64,000 bases of DNA from Saccharomyces uvarum (lineage: Eukaryota > Ascomycota > Saccharomycetes > Saccharomycetales > Saccharomycetaceae), in contig OX365943.1 in assembly GCA_947243795.1 (NCBI GenBank), positions 310,001 to 374,000 on the forward strand, written 5' to 3'. This document shows positions 1 to 10,230 of this stretch, piece by piece. The notes beneath the pieces are model-generated. The model ran no database searches. It was not told the DNA's origin and worked only from the letters and a program-made list of their open reading frames with translations. How positions within the stretch are numbered: position 1 is the stretch's first letter; every line of letters starts with the position of its first letter. The position numbers and the translations under genes are program-made.

Positions 1-265
1 TACTACAAGTTTATCTTGAATTTTATATAATTATACAACGATATCCTAAGTTTAAAAGAAGAGAAAACAACCACATACATACACAAATGTAATAGAAAAA
101 GAAAGGGGATGAAAATAGAAAGAGTACAGGTTAAAACAACCGGTTGAGAGAATAACAAGGCACGTAAATATATTTCGGATAACCCGACATGCTAAGTTAA
201 GGGCCTATAGGTGAGTTTTGGAAGGAAGGGTTTCATGGAGTTTGAATCATTTGCACATAGACGTG

Positions 266-1960
266 TTACATCCCATCTTCTAAATGAGGATCAAATCCAG
301 TATTGTCTGATGTGCTGGTTCCGAAAAGCCCATTAGACGGCATGTTATCGTTACTTTGACCATGAGAATCATCTTGGTGAGACTGAGTATCATCGTTATT
401 AGTGGAAGCACCCGAAGATGAGGGGCGTTGAGAAAGATTTTGTTCCATGATAGTAGATGAGTTTGGAGATTGCGAGAATTTCTTCTTTGCTTTGTAGATT
501 TTTTCCAAATTACCCGTGACTTTTATTAAGTAGTCCGGGAGCGGTTTACCGCTCTTCAAGTATTGCAGTTTCCAATTACGAGCTTTATCCTTCAATTGGA
601 CTTGGGTTCTGTTCTTCAAATTCTCAGTAATCTTACCACCGGGACCGTATAAATCCAGGATCTTGGACCATGATGGACCGACTTCTTTAAGACCTTCCAC
701 AAGCGCCTCTTCTTCCTCTTTGGACCAGGTTCTCTTTGCCTTTGGTTTCCTTAGTCCGATACTACCATTATTGTTGCCAGTGTTACTGTTGCTGTGAGCG
801 GAGTTGGGGCCTGAGCCGCTATTGCTCATCGAAGCCGCAACGGCGGCGTCCACGATAGATTGTGTGATGGTGGGATTTTTAGAGGTTGCATCGGTAGAAG
901 ATGTTTGATTGTCAAAATGACTGGGGCGGGCAGAAGACAAAAATGCAGACGCACCGTTCGGCTGGTTCTGGTCGTCCATAAATTCTAGAGTCTTGGCTCC
1001 CGTGGAGAAAAGCACTTGAGGGTCGAACTCGTTAGAGTCAAATTCATAAAGTGGCGATTTTCCGCGGCCTTTTCTGCCCCAAATGATGAGACCCATATTC
1101 TTATTACAGTAGTCTAGCAGTTCTCTTATGAATTGAGCCCATTCGTAGCTTTGAGTCAAAGAGTTGAAATCCTGAACAATCTTCAGGTTTTCTCTACGAC
1201 GATCACACCTTTCGACAAAGTCCTTCTCCGATGGAGTTAAAAGCGTGATGTCGCCAGAATCTCCAGTTCTTCTTCGCACGAGAATATCGGCCAAGTTAGA
1301 TGGGAAGATTAAGTCCAGTAGTTCTTGCTTTTTCTCAAGGGATATTTCGTTTGCCTCGTCCTGGAACTCTTTCAACCCGGCAATATAAGCCTGTGTTTTC
1401 AGATCGAGGTACAGGATGGCCTGCGATTTCAGGAACTTCCCGCTTTGCTCCAGCGAACTGTTACCCACGGTGTTTGTGTTCGGGCAGAATATGTCGAGGA
1501 AAATCGACTGCAGCAGCTCGAATCCGTAGTTAAGACAGTTTAGCGATGTCAATAGGAAAGTCAGCAGGTTGGCCTTTCTAATGGTGGTGATGATAAAGGC
1601 CTCGTGGCCTCTTAGTATGAGGGGAGGGGGAGAGTTGGGGAACCACAAACCGGGCGCCACGTCGTGCACGGAAAGCAAGGGAGACCTGGTGTGGTAGATC
1701 ATTCTAATCTGCTTGAAAAGCTTGACCAACGTTTGAAATATTTCTGTTTCACCAGAGCTCAGGAAGGCGGTCTGGTCGGTCAGGACGGCGATGATGTTGG
1801 GGGAGTTAGCGTTCAGAATTAGAAACCGCAACAGCTGCGTGGATATGTTGTCCAACAGGCAGAGTGAGCATATGGTCAGTCTAGTTCTCGCGGGCAGGCT
1901 TTGGATGATGTCGTTGAAGCGGTTCATGCTTTCATTGTTATTGGGCAGTTGCGAGTCCAT
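266..1960 (-). CDS. TBF1: Telobox DNA-binding factor Tbf1
   Basis: Essential nuclear factor that binds TTAGGG-type repeats at subtelomeres and many promoters (snoRNA genes among them), where it acts as an insulator and activator. The 564-residue product has an N-terminal TRF-like helical region (about residues 10-230), an Asn/Ser-rich low-complexity linker (about 375-400) and a C-terminal Myb/SANT telobox domain (about 405-465). The domain begins at RTWSKEEEEAL and ends with the telobox signature VQLKDKARNWK. The frame stays open 27 codons further upstream, but only to a TTG; the ATG at 1958-1960 gives a length within two residues of the remembered S. cerevisiae protein and was chosen. It is transcribed away from the window's left edge's neighbour and lies head-to-tail with HHO1. 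The upstream spacer carries two TAGGGT cores, compatible with autoregulation. Identification is firm. Confidence 0.97.
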   Translation of the reverse strand: MDSQLPNNNESMNRFNDIIQSLPARTRLTICSLCLLDNISTQLLRFLILNANSPNIIAVLTDQTAFLSSGETEIFQTLVKLFKQIRMIYHTRSPLLSVHDVAPGLWFPNSPPPLILRGHEAFIITTIRKANLLTFLLTSLNCLNYGFELLQSIFLDIFCPNTNTVGNSSLEQSGKFLKSQAILYLDLKTQAYIAGLKEFQDEANEISLEKKQELLDLIFPSNLADILVRRRTGDSGDITLLTPSEKDFVERCDRRRENLKIVQDFNSLTQSYEWAQFIRELLDYCNKNMGLIIWGRKGRGKSPLYEFDSNEFDPQVLFSTGAKTLEFMDDQNQPNGASAFLSSARPSHFDNQTSSTDATSKNPTITQSIVDAAVAASMSNSGSGPNSAHSNSNTGNNNGSIGLRKPKAKRTWSKEEEEALVEGLKEVGPSWSKILDLYGPGGKITENLKNRTQVQLKDKARNWKLQYLKSGKPLPDYLIKVTGNLEKIYKAKKKFSQSPNSSTIMEQNLSQRPSSSGASTNNDDTQSHQDDSHGQSNDNMPSNGLFGTSTSDNTGFDPHLEDGM

Positions 1961-2562
1961 GGCGATGGTGATGGTGAGGGAATTATCAAAGGATTTCAAC
2001 CGCTGAAGGGCAATGGCAATCTTGAACGGCTGCCAGTACAAAACAAGCTAAAACGCTATCATGGTATTGACTGTTATTGTTATTATATTTGAGAGAAAGG
2101 GTAAAAACAGCAGAAAAACGATCAAAATGAGGTCTCCTCGGGGTTCAGCGAGAAGGAACGCAAAAAGATAGGGTACGCCCCTGAAAAACAGGGCATTACG
2201 CGTTTCATGCTAAAATAAACTAGGGTCAGTTTCTTCGCCTTTTATGCCTTTTTTCGTTACTATAATAACAATTAATTTTACACACCTTGCTATGTATATA
2301 GGGGAAGAGAGAAGTATTTAGTATAGAATAGAGAGAGAATAGAATTTGAATAGAATCATAAAGGAGTGGTTTCCCCGAACAATAACGAAGAGAGAGAGTG
2401 GGAAGAAAATAATAATACCGCCAATAAACACTTGAATAAAATAAACAGTAGAAAAAAAATCTAGAAATAATACAAAATATTAATAGTGATAGAACACGAA
2501 AATAAAGAGGAGGGGGTTTGTTATTATCATTATCATTATTATTCTTATTGGGTTTTCCTTTC
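1961..2562. promoter_or_regulatory. TBF1 upstream spacer / HHO1 3' flank
   Basis: About 600 bases without a credible gene. The half next to TBF1 holds two TAGGGT cores (2169-2174 and 2221-2226), resembling half of a Tbf1 site, and one ACGCGT (2198-2203), the MBF/MluI cell-cycle-box core. The half next to HHO1 is purine- and AT-rich and likely contains the HHO1 3' untranslated region. Function is inferred from position only. Confidence 0.4.
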
Positions 2563-3363
2563 TTAAGTGGATATTTTAGCCTTTTTCTTGTTTATTTTGA
2601 TGATGCCGGAGGGGCCCTTTGGTTGCACCAGTTCGCCATTTTCCACGCATTTCTTGATAGCGCTATTGAACAGGTAGTCGAAATTCGAGCTAGTCTTCAA
2701 CTTGGACGAAAAGGTGTCCTTGACGTATTTCTTCAAGACGATACGGCTGGAGCCCTTGCCGTCATTGAGTTGAGGCATGCTCTTTAGGATCATTTCTTTG
2801 TAGCTCAATGAGGAAGGGGAAGTCACCTTCTTGGCGGCGGCACTGGCGCTGGCGGCAGTAGGCGACGTCTTCTTCTTTACTACTTTTTTGGGCGCTTGTT
2901 TCTTAGACGCGGCCTTCGCCTTTGGTGTTGTTACGGCGGCGGCAGTGGCGGCGGCAGTTTGCTTGGGCTTTGGACTGGTTTCTTTCTCCTTCTTGGGTTC
3001 TGAAGACTTCTTCTTGGCCAATTTCAAAGCTCCGGCGGGGCCCTTGGGCTGCTCAAAGTCACCGGTTTCTACACCCTTCTTAATGGCGTTGTTGAAATAC
3101 AAGTCAAAATTGCTCGTAGACCCGACGATCGGGTAGTTCTCCTTGATGAACTTCTTGAGTGCGGGGCGGCTGGAGCCCTTGCGCTCCTTCAGAGCGGCGA
3201 GTCCTTCCGCGATCAACTCTTTGTAGCTCTTGGAGGAAGGTTCCTCCTTCTTTGCCGTGCTCTTTTTAGGTGTCGTCTTAGCAGGCGGCTTCTCCTTGCC
3301 CTTGCTGGTCACGGGCTTCTTACCCTTGTTCATAGTCTTGATGCTGGTCTCCTTAGGGGCCAT
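2563..3363 (-). CDS. HHO1: Linker histone H1
   Basis: Yeast linker histone, which binds nucleosomal linker DNA in the nucleus and restrains homologous recombination. The 266-residue protein has the hallmark architecture of yeast H1: two winged-helix globular domains instead of one. Domain I covers about residues 45-118 and domain II about 184-258. Both start with SYKE, share a KGSSR core and close with a QPKGP(A/S)G turn. A Lys/Ala/Thr/Pro-rich basic linker joins them, and another basic tail precedes domain I. The start ATG is at 3361-3363. It is slightly longer than the remembered S. cerevisiae protein (258), with the difference probably in the Ala-rich linker. It is divergent from NAN1 across a 618-base promoter. 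Confidence 0.97.
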   Translation of the reverse strand: MAPKETSIKTMNKGKKPVTSKGKEKPPAKTTPKKSTAKKEEPSSKSYKELIAEGLAALKERKGSSRPALKKFIKENYPIVGSTSNFDLYFNNAIKKGVETGDFEQPKGPAGALKLAKKKSSEPKKEKETSPKPKQTAAATAAAVTTPKAKAASKKQAPKKVVKKKTSPTAASASAAAKKVTSPSSLSYKEMILKSMPQLNDGKGSSRIVLKKYVKDTFSSKLKTSSNFDYLFNSAIKKCVENGELVQPKGPSGIIKINKKKAKIST

Positions 3364-3725
3364 CTTATTCTGGTGGTAGTGGTAGTGGTGGTGGTTGTAG
3401 TTGCGATTGTGCTTGTTGATAACGAGATCCCGTTAACAACAACCTCCCCAAATCTACAACCGCTCCTCTTTAAATAAAGGCAGATAAACAAAAAACTTTC
3501 GCCGCCCGCTTTCCCACACAAAAAACAACAACAGCGCAAAACGCGACGCGAAAATGGACATCCAAAGAAAACAAGCACGTATCACTCATCACTCCTATGA
3601 CCACGTAGAAATGGAAATAATGAGAGCAACCCTGGGAGCGAGTCGTTGACACAAACTACTCAGGATTTCATAACAAGATCTTTACAGTTATTATTCCCTC
3701 GAAGCAAGCCCACCAGAGTACGGAT

Positions 3726-3733
3726 CCGGGTAA
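3726..3733 (+). promoter_or_regulatory. Reb1 binding site
   Basis: Exact CCGGGTAA between divergent HHO1 and NAN1. Reb1 is a general regulatory factor that keeps promoters nucleosome-free. The site is called by consensus match and position only. Confidence 0.6.
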
Positions 3734-3837
3734 CGAGATATAGGGCCTAGGGCTAGCGGCGGTCGGAGCTTAGGGTACGTGTCGAGTGATGTGACAAAAC
3801 GGAAGGGGAATAAAAAAATTTTCCTTTCTTTTTCCTG

Positions 3838-3847
3838 GCGATGAGAT
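3838..3847 (+). promoter_or_regulatory. PAC box before NAN1
   Basis: GCGATGAGAT matches the PAC element (recognised by Dot6/Tod6) shared by Pol I and ribosome-biogenesis genes. It lies 135-144 bases before the NAN1 ATG and just after an RRPE-like AAAAATTTTC. The pairing fits NAN1's role in the small-subunit processome. Confidence 0.65.
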
Positions 3848-3981
3848 GAGATGAAATTTTTCAAGAGATGGTTATGATGATTGGTTTTTGGTATAATTAA
3901 CAGATACATACGTTGCAGCCCCTTGAACCAGAGCCAGAATCAGAGCCAGAACCAGAACCAGCTCCAGATTTCCACACCAGC

Positions 3982-6669
3982 ATGACGCAATCCCTGGGTA
4001 TCGAACAGTACAAGCTCTCGGTCGTGTCCGGTGGTAAACCCACTTTGAACGATTTCAGCTCGGTAACCGGTAACAAGAATATCGCACGTTTGTCACACGA
4101 CCAGCTGAACTATATCATTCCTTTCAACAACCAGATCAAGGTGTACTCCGTGGAGACCAGGCAATGTGTCAAGACGTTGAAGTTCGCCAACAACCCCGTT
4201 CTTTGCGGGATCTTTTTGCAAGAACAGGAAGACAATGAGTCCATAGTGAAGATTTTATTGGGCGACATAACTGCTCCGCAGCAGAAGAACGCACATATGA
4301 TCACCGTCTTCACCAAGAGCGGCCACGTCGTGGTCCTGAACTACAAGGGGAAACTGGTCGAGTCTCCCAAGCATTTCAAGATTTCTTTGGAAAACGAACA
4401 GCTCTCTAACGTGTTCCACAGCAAGGGCACATACAGGATCCTAACCACGTTCAAAGATGTCAAGCAGAAAGCCCACAACTCCTTGCAGTCCTACAGACTG
4501 CACGGGTTGACTTTCGATGAATCCAAAGCACAGTTCGATGTAACTTTTCAGGCCGAATGGAGCAACGTCATCTTGTCGAATACCTCTTCTAACGGCAAAT
4601 TGCTGACGTTGATGAATAAAGACGTTTCAACAAAGGACCACGAACACAAATCTATCTCTGTCGTTTCGATTTTCGACGACTCTGTAAACTTGAGTTTCCC
4701 CCTCAGTTCCGTCCTTTCTTCACAAACTCAGTCTCTGTCTTCCAATACCAGATACGTTTCTAGCATGGCTATAAACAACATGGGCCAACAATTGGCTATT
4801 GGGTTTGCCTCAGGGGTTATAAGCATCGTGAGCCTGGCTGACTTGCAAATAAGGCTGCTCAAATGGCATATCGACTCTGTTCTTTCGCTGGCATTCTCTC
4901 ACGACGGAACCTATCTTTTGTCTGGTGGTTGGGAAAAAGTTTTGAGTTTATGGCAACTAGCTACAAACTCGCAACAGTTTTTGCCCCGTTTGAACGGTAT
5001 CGTAATCGATTGTCAAGTCCTGGGTCCTCAAGGTAACTACTATTCTTTGATCTTACAAATGACTGAAAACAATTCAAATTCGGATTACCAGTTCTTGTTA
5101 TTGAGTGCTTCCGATTTGTCCTCTAAATTATCGATCAATGGTCCATTACCAGTGTTCAACACTACCATAAAACACATTCAACAACCAATCTCTGCTGTCA
5201 ATACCAAGAACTCCAACTCAATCACCTCTATCAACCACTCCAAGAAAAAGCAGTTGAGGAAACTGATCAAAGCGAAAAGACAGGATTTTACCACAAATGT
5301 GGAAATCAACCCCATCAATAAAAATCTCTATTTCCCACATATTTCCGCTATTCAAATTTTTGACTTTTATAAAAACGAGCAAATCAATTACCAATATTTA
5401 ACATCGGGTGTCAACAATTCCATGGGTAAAGTCAGATTTGAGTTAAACTTACAGGACCCAATAATAACTGACTTGAAATTCACCAAGGATGGCCAATGGA
5501 TGATCACATATGAAATTGAATATCCACCCAACGATCTTTTGTCATCCAAGGATCTAACTCACATCCTCAAGTTTTGGACCAAAAATGATAATGAGACAAA
5601 CTGGAATTTAAAAACAAAAGTGATAAATCCGCATGGGTCAAGTGTTCCTATAACCAATATTTTACCGTCCCCAAGATCAATCAATAACGGCCAAGGCTGT
5701 TTAACGGCAGATAACAATGGCGGGTTGAAATTTTGGTCATTTGACGCTCATGAGGGCAACTGGTGCTTGAAGAAGATTTCATTACCAAACTTCAACCACT
5801 TCAGTAATTCCGTCTCATTAGCTTGGTCGCAAGATGGATCTCTTGTATTCCATGGATTCGATGATAAGTTACAGATCCTAGACTTCGACACTTTCAAGAA
5901 GTTTGAGTCCCTAGAAAACACAAAGACAGTCAGTGAATTTACACTGGACTCAGAAATCCAAACCATTAAATTGATCAATGATACTAATTTAATTGTTGCT
6001 ACCAGAACTACATTGAATGCCATCAACTTACTGCAAGGTCGAATCATAAATAGTTTTGACCTGTATCCATTTGTTAACGGCGTTTATAAAAATGGTCACC
6101 TAGATAGATTGATCACTTGTGATGAAAAATCAGGTAACATCGCATTAGTAATAAACCAACAATTGGCTAACCCCGAAGGTGTACCAACCACAAATTATAA
6201 GTCTCGTATTATCATATTCGATTCCGATTTATCTACAAAATTGGGTAATTTTACACATCACGAATACATATCATGGATCGGGTGGAATTATGATACTGAT
6301 TTCATATTTTTGGACATAGAATCCACATTAGGTGTCGTCGGAACCACTGTTAATACTCAGTTATCCGATGAAGTCAATAATGAAGGTATTTTGGACGGTC
6401 TAATGAACAACACTACTGGGACTTTAGCCTCCAGCAACGATGTTTTTGCGGAGCAATTGAATCAATTGTCATCCAGAGGCAAAAGTGACGCTAGTGATAA
6501 AGATGCTAATGGTAATGACGAAGACGAAGAAGACATCACTTTGGAATTTATAAACGGCGAAAAGAAAGACAAACTGGTCAATATGAATAGCTTCACAAGC
6601 ATGTTTGACAATATTCAAAATGTACAAATGGATACCTTTTTCGATCGTGTAATGAAAGTTATTACATAA
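3982..6669 (+). CDS. NAN1: t-UTP / SSU processome subunit Nan1 (Utp17)
   Basis: Nucleolar WD-repeat protein of the t-UTP (UtpA) subcomplex, needed for rDNA transcription and early 18S pre-rRNA processing. The 895-residue product shows degenerate WD repeats along its length; the clearest, with LSLAFSHDGTYLLSGG followed by LSLW, is at about residue 305. An acidic stretch near the C-terminus (NDEDEED) precedes a conserved tail. The ATG at 3982 begins MTQSLGIEQY and gives almost exactly the remembered S. cerevisiae length (896). The frame is open 23 codons upstream through a Pro-Glu repeat, but without an ATG. PAC and RRPE elements upstream fit ribosome-biogenesis regulation. Confidence 0.96.
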   Translation: MTQSLGIEQYKLSVVSGGKPTLNDFSSVTGNKNIARLSHDQLNYIIPFNNQIKVYSVETRQCVKTLKFANNPVLCGIFLQEQEDNESIVKILLGDITAPQQKNAHMITVFTKSGHVVVLNYKGKLVESPKHFKISLENEQLSNVFHSKGTYRILTTFKDVKQKAHNSLQSYRLHGLTFDESKAQFDVTFQAEWSNVILSNTSSNGKLLTLMNKDVSTKDHEHKSISVVSIFDDSVNLSFPLSSVLSSQTQSLSSNTRYVSSMAINNMGQQLAIGFASGVISIVSLADLQIRLLKWHIDSVLSLAFSHDGTYLLSGGWEKVLSLWQLATNSQQFLPRLNGIVIDCQVLGPQGNYYSLILQMTENNSNSDYQFLLLSASDLSSKLSINGPLPVFNTTIKHIQQPISAVNTKNSNSITSINHSKKKQLRKLIKAKRQDFTTNVEINPINKNLYFPHISAIQIFDFYKNEQINYQYLTSGVNNSMGKVRFELNLQDPIITDLKFTKDGQWMITYEIEYPPNDLLSSKDLTHILKFWTKNDNETNWNLKTKVINPHGSSVPITNILPSPRSINNGQGCLTADNNGGLKFWSFDAHEGNWCLKKISLPNFNHFSNSVSLAWSQDGSLVFHGFDDKLQILDFDTFKKFESLENTKTVSEFTLDSEIQTIKLINDTNLIVATRTTLNAINLLQGRIINSFDLYPFVNGVYKNGHLDRLITCDEKSGNIALVINQQLANPEGVPTTNYKSRIIIFDSDLSTKLGNFTHHEYISWIGWNYDTDFIFLDIESTLGVVGTTVNTQLSDEVNNEGILDGLMNNTTGTLASSNDVFAEQLNQLSSRGKSDASDKDANGNDEDEEDITLEFINGEKKDKLVNMNSFTSMFDNIQNVQMDTFFDRVMKVIT

Positions 6670-7131
6670 TTCAGTTTATCCGTTCGATGTCAAGAAATAT
6701 AGACACATTTATATAGCAAGTAAAAAGCAAAAAAATCTATAAATCTCACAATAACTGAAAAGTATAGGGAAAGCACAAACGGATGGCCATGATAGAGAAT
6801 TTCTTACGGCGTTTGTCAATCACCAAGAGGCCATAGAGTTTTATAATATTTCATGAAATCTTTTTGTACGATTTTTTATTTGATGACGTTCCTTAACCAA
6901 GTTGAATGAAATAATATCCTCAAATAAGACGCTTCTTTTTACTTGCACTTCTATAAAGCACGTTCACGATCAGGAGTTGAAATTTCAACAATTGAGTAGC
7001 TTGATCTTTCGTTTGCTTTTCTTGGTAAGTGTGGTATTAAAGAAAAGAAAGTACTCAATAAGCTAGGAGCTGACATCCCAACATATCTCCCGCTGTCAAC
7101 CGAATCTAGTTCTGAAAGGTTTCTGCGAAAA
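6670..7131. promoter_or_regulatory. NAN1-KAP120 spacer
   Basis: 462 bases between tandem genes, holding the NAN1 3' untranslated region and the KAP120 promoter. It is AT-rich, and I see no gene, RNA or clear factor site in it. Confidence 0.5.
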
Positions 7132-10100
7132 ATGTCCACTACGCTTAATGAGTTGAGCCTGGTTCAAGTGCTGGAACAAGCAAGTAACCCACAACATCTC
7201 AGATCTGAAGTTCAAAAATTAGCTGAACAGCAGTTAAAGCAATGGGAAACTCAGCCGGGATTCCATTACTTACTACAGTCGATATATCTTAATTTATCAA
7301 ATTCTTTGCAAATTAGATGGTTAGCGGTGATTCAGTTCAAGAATGGTGTAGACAAATATTGGAGATCCACCAGGATCAACGCTATACCAAAGGACGAAAA
7401 GGCCTCTATAAGAGGTCGCCTTTTTGAAATGATCGATGAACAAAATAATCAACTTTGTATCCAAAATGCTCAAGCTGCAGCCAGGATTGCCAGGCTAGAT
7501 TTCCCTGTAGATTGGCCAAACCTGTTTGAAGATCTAGAGAACTTATTGAACAATGATACCATTAGGAATGACTCAATTAAGGTCCATAATATATTAATGC
7601 ATATAAACCAAATTGTTAAAGTGTTAGGCACAGCAAGAATAGGGAGATGCAGACCAGCAATGCAAAGCAAAGTTCCCTTAATATTCCCACTGATTGTAAG
7701 AATATACTTACAATCATTTGAAGAATGGACAACATCCTCAAATCTTAACTATGAAAACCTCTCCAGTTTACAAGTTTCTTACCTATCCCTGAAAGTAATT
7801 AGAAGAATGATCTGCGAGGGATATGAGCGCCCACAGATCGATCAATCCGTTTGCGATTTTATTAAACTATCCGTCTCACATTTTGAAATGTTAATTTCAA
7901 ACCATGAAAACTTCAGAAAATTTGACATTTACGAAAAGTTTATTAAATGTCTGGGCAAGTTATATTTTAATTTAGTTACTGGATCTCCAGCAAATTTCAT
8001 ATTACTCCCATGCTCCACTCAAATTTTAATCAGTTATACCAGGTTAATTTTTGATAAGGCCCCTAAAGTATATAGAGAAAATTCTGATGTTACAGGAGAC
8101 TTTTGGGAACAAACTGCCATCAGAGGGCTATTAATTTTGAAAAGAGTCATTAATTTCATTCACAAAAAGGGCGCAATTACTTTAAAAGCAAGAAGTGATA
8201 AGCTGACTATAGATACTTCTATCAACAAGATAAATACAGAGTTCTTGAATAATAACTTGATAACTAGGTTAGTTGACACTTTGATGGAATGGTATTTAAG
8301 ATTAAGACCAACTGAATTGGAAAATTGGTTTATGGACCCAGAAGAATGGATTAATGAACAAATGGCTACAAGCTATGAATACCAAATCAGGCCTTGTGCA
8401 GAAAATGTTTTCCAAGACTTGATAAATACTTTTTCTGAACTGTTAGTTCCATATTTACTAGAAAAAATCGAGAATGATGCTTCCAAGCTATCAAACTCAT
8501 TGGATGACTTCTTGAAAAAGGATGCTATTTACGCAAGTTTCCAATTAAGTGCATCTGCCGTGAGTGAAATGGTAGATTTTGACAGGTTACTGGTCCAGGT
8601 TTTCTTGCCAGAAACTACGAATACAAATATATCATGTGACGAACTGAGAATAATTAGGAGGAGGGTTGCCTTGATTATTAATGAATGGTCTACTGTGAAG
8701 TGTTCAGAGGAGTCTAAAAATTTATGCTACAAGCTGTTCACCAATTTCTTAATGAACGAGGATGACAAAGTTGTTTTGTTAACCACAGTTCAAACATTAA
8801 GAACTATGATTGATGATTGGAATTTCAATAAGGACACTTTCCAGCCATATTTAAATGAGAACGTTCATTTGCTGTTAAGAAAGATCTTGCCATCCGTGTC
8901 ATTAACTGAAACAAGGTTGTATGTTTTAAACACTTTGAGTGACATCATAATTCAAACAAAACCATTGATTAGCAGGGATCTGTTGGTCGAAATACTGCAA
9001 ATAATACCAAATCTTTGGGAAATAGCAACAAACAACGCAAGCGAAGCTATTTTGGCAAATGCATTACTAAGGTTATTGAGACATTTGGTATCATCTTTGG
9101 GACCACAATCGTACTTAACGTGGGATATCGCTGTACCTGTGGTTGCACTATCGTGCGATCCATCTTCCATGCAATATCAACTGTTAAGCGAAGATGGATA
9201 TGAACTATGGGGCATGCTTTTACAAAACTTTTCATCTCAGGAACAAGAACTCGACGATAAATTCACTGAATTAATACCATTTTTGAAATATGGTGTTGAA
9301 ACACACTCAGAAATTCTACCAACTTTACTGGAAATCATCAAGAGTTATGCATTAATTTTAAATTCCGAACAATTTTTCGCAAACATCACGTTCCAAGATA
9401 TTTTCAAGCAAATGTCTAAATATCTTCTAAAATTAAGAGAAGATTCGTTTCAATTAGTACTAGAAATTTGGGAAATTTTGATACTATCCAATGAGTCTGA
9501 TTATGAGAACCTTTTATTGCAAAACTTTTTTGAGACTGGAGTATTGTCGGCTTTATTTGATGCCATATTTTTGGAGGAAGCTCCTTCATCATATTTGTGT
9601 TCCCAAATAATTCAAGTTGTCGCCAGGATCTCCTACGTAAATCCAGATGCCTTAATGACTTTTCTAGCTGCATATCATGAAAACTTGCCAAGTTCTAATG
9701 AAAACGTGCACTTGCCAGAATCTATGAGAAAAATTGTATCCAAGGACCAACCGTATGATCTTGTTGTGAACAAGCTTCTTACTGGATGGATTGTATGCTT
9801 TAGGGACATCTTTGATCCCAAATTCAAAAAAGTTCATATTTTGGGCGTGTCAAGCTTATTAAGGACCGGCTTGGTTCCTATTTTAACAGAGTTTTCATCA
9901 ATTGCATCTTTATGGATCGAAATGTTGGAAGAAATCAACGAAACTAATCAAGGAGACTGTGAAAAATACCACTTGAATGATATTGTCACAGAACAGTCGC
10001 TTGCCTTCCATCCTTTAACTACCGAGCAACTAAGGTATCATGAACTATGCAAAAGCAATGATCCCGTACACAACATTAGTATAAAAGATTTCATTTCCCA

Positions 10101-10230
10101 AACGATGGAATATCTCGAATCTCATCTGGGAGTGGAAAGGTATCAAGAATTCTTGAAAACTATTAACCCCAGCTTGCTAGAGAACCTACAGATGTTTTTA
10201 TCCATCCATCCACAAGTGCATCATTCATAA
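7132..10230 (+). CDS. KAP120: Karyopherin Kap120
   Basis: Importin-beta family transport receptor that carries cargoes such as Rpf1 into the nucleus and helps large-subunit pre-ribosome maturation. The product is 1032 residues, the remembered S. cerevisiae length. The N-terminus carries an importin-beta N-terminal (Ran-binding) HEAT pair at about residues 25-105, including QIRWLAVIQFKNGVDKYW. The remainder is a continuous array of amphipathic helices typical of HEAT repeats, with no transmembrane or signal sequence. The start ATG follows an A-rich context (GCGAAAA). It is tandem with NAN1 and SPC29, each with its own promoter. Confidence 0.97.
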   Translation: MSTTLNELSLVQVLEQASNPQHLRSEVQKLAEQQLKQWETQPGFHYLLQSIYLNLSNSLQIRWLAVIQFKNGVDKYWRSTRINAIPKDEKASIRGRLFEMIDEQNNQLCIQNAQAAARIARLDFPVDWPNLFEDLENLLNNDTIRNDSIKVHNILMHINQIVKVLGTARIGRCRPAMQSKVPLIFPLIVRIYLQSFEEWTTSSNLNYENLSSLQVSYLSLKVIRRMICEGYERPQIDQSVCDFIKLSVSHFEMLISNHENFRKFDIYEKFIKCLGKLYFNLVTGSPANFILLPCSTQILISYTRLIFDKAPKVYRENSDVTGDFWEQTAIRGLLILKRVINFIHKKGAITLKARSDKLTIDTSINKINTEFLNNNLITRLVDTLMEWYLRLRPTELENWFMDPEEWINEQMATSYEYQIRPCAENVFQDLINTFSELLVPYLLEKIENDASKLSNSLDDFLKKDAIYASFQLSASAVSEMVDFDRLLVQVFLPETTNTNISCDELRIIRRRVALIINEWSTVKCSEESKNLCYKLFTNFLMNEDDKVVLLTTVQTLRTMIDDWNFNKDTFQPYLNENVHLLLRKILPSVSLTETRLYVLNTLSDIIIQTKPLISRDLLVEILQIIPNLWEIATNNASEAILANALLRLLRHLVSSLGPQSYLTWDIAVPVVALSCDPSSMQYQLLSEDGYELWGMLLQNFSSQEQELDDKFTELIPFLKYGVETHSEILPTLLEIIKSYALILNSEQFFANITFQDIFKQMSKYLLKLREDSFQLVLEIWEILILSNESDYENLLLQNFFETGVLSALFDAIFLEEAPSSYLCSQIIQVVARISYVNPDALMTFLAAYHENLPSSNENVHLPESMRKIVSKDQPYDLVVNKLLTGWIVCFRDIFDPKFKKVHILGVSSLLRTGLVPILTEFSSIASLWIEMLEEINETNQGDCEKYHLNDIVTEQSLAFHPLTTEQLRYHELCKSNDPVHNISIKDFISQTMEYLESHLGVERYQEFLKTINPSLLENLQMFLSIHPQVHHS

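Larger units (their letters stand above)
3364..3981. promoter_or_regulatory. HHO1-NAN1 divergent promoter
   Basis: A 618-base shared promoter. An exact Reb1 consensus CCGGGTAA lies at 3726-3733 and a TTAGGG (Tbf1-type core) at 3770-3775. Close to NAN1 are an RRPE-like AAAAATTTTC (3814-3823) and a PAC box GCGATGAGAT (3838-3847), the pair typical of ribosome-biogenesis genes. The HHO1 leader begins with a GGT/GTG-rich tract. A CCAGAR-type hexamer repeat (about 3926-3968) sits just before the NAN1 ATG. Confidence 0.65.

Noticed and set aside
1961-2041. 27-residue N-terminal extension of TBF1
   Set aside because: Opens with TTG and no in-frame ATG; the family start is at 1960.
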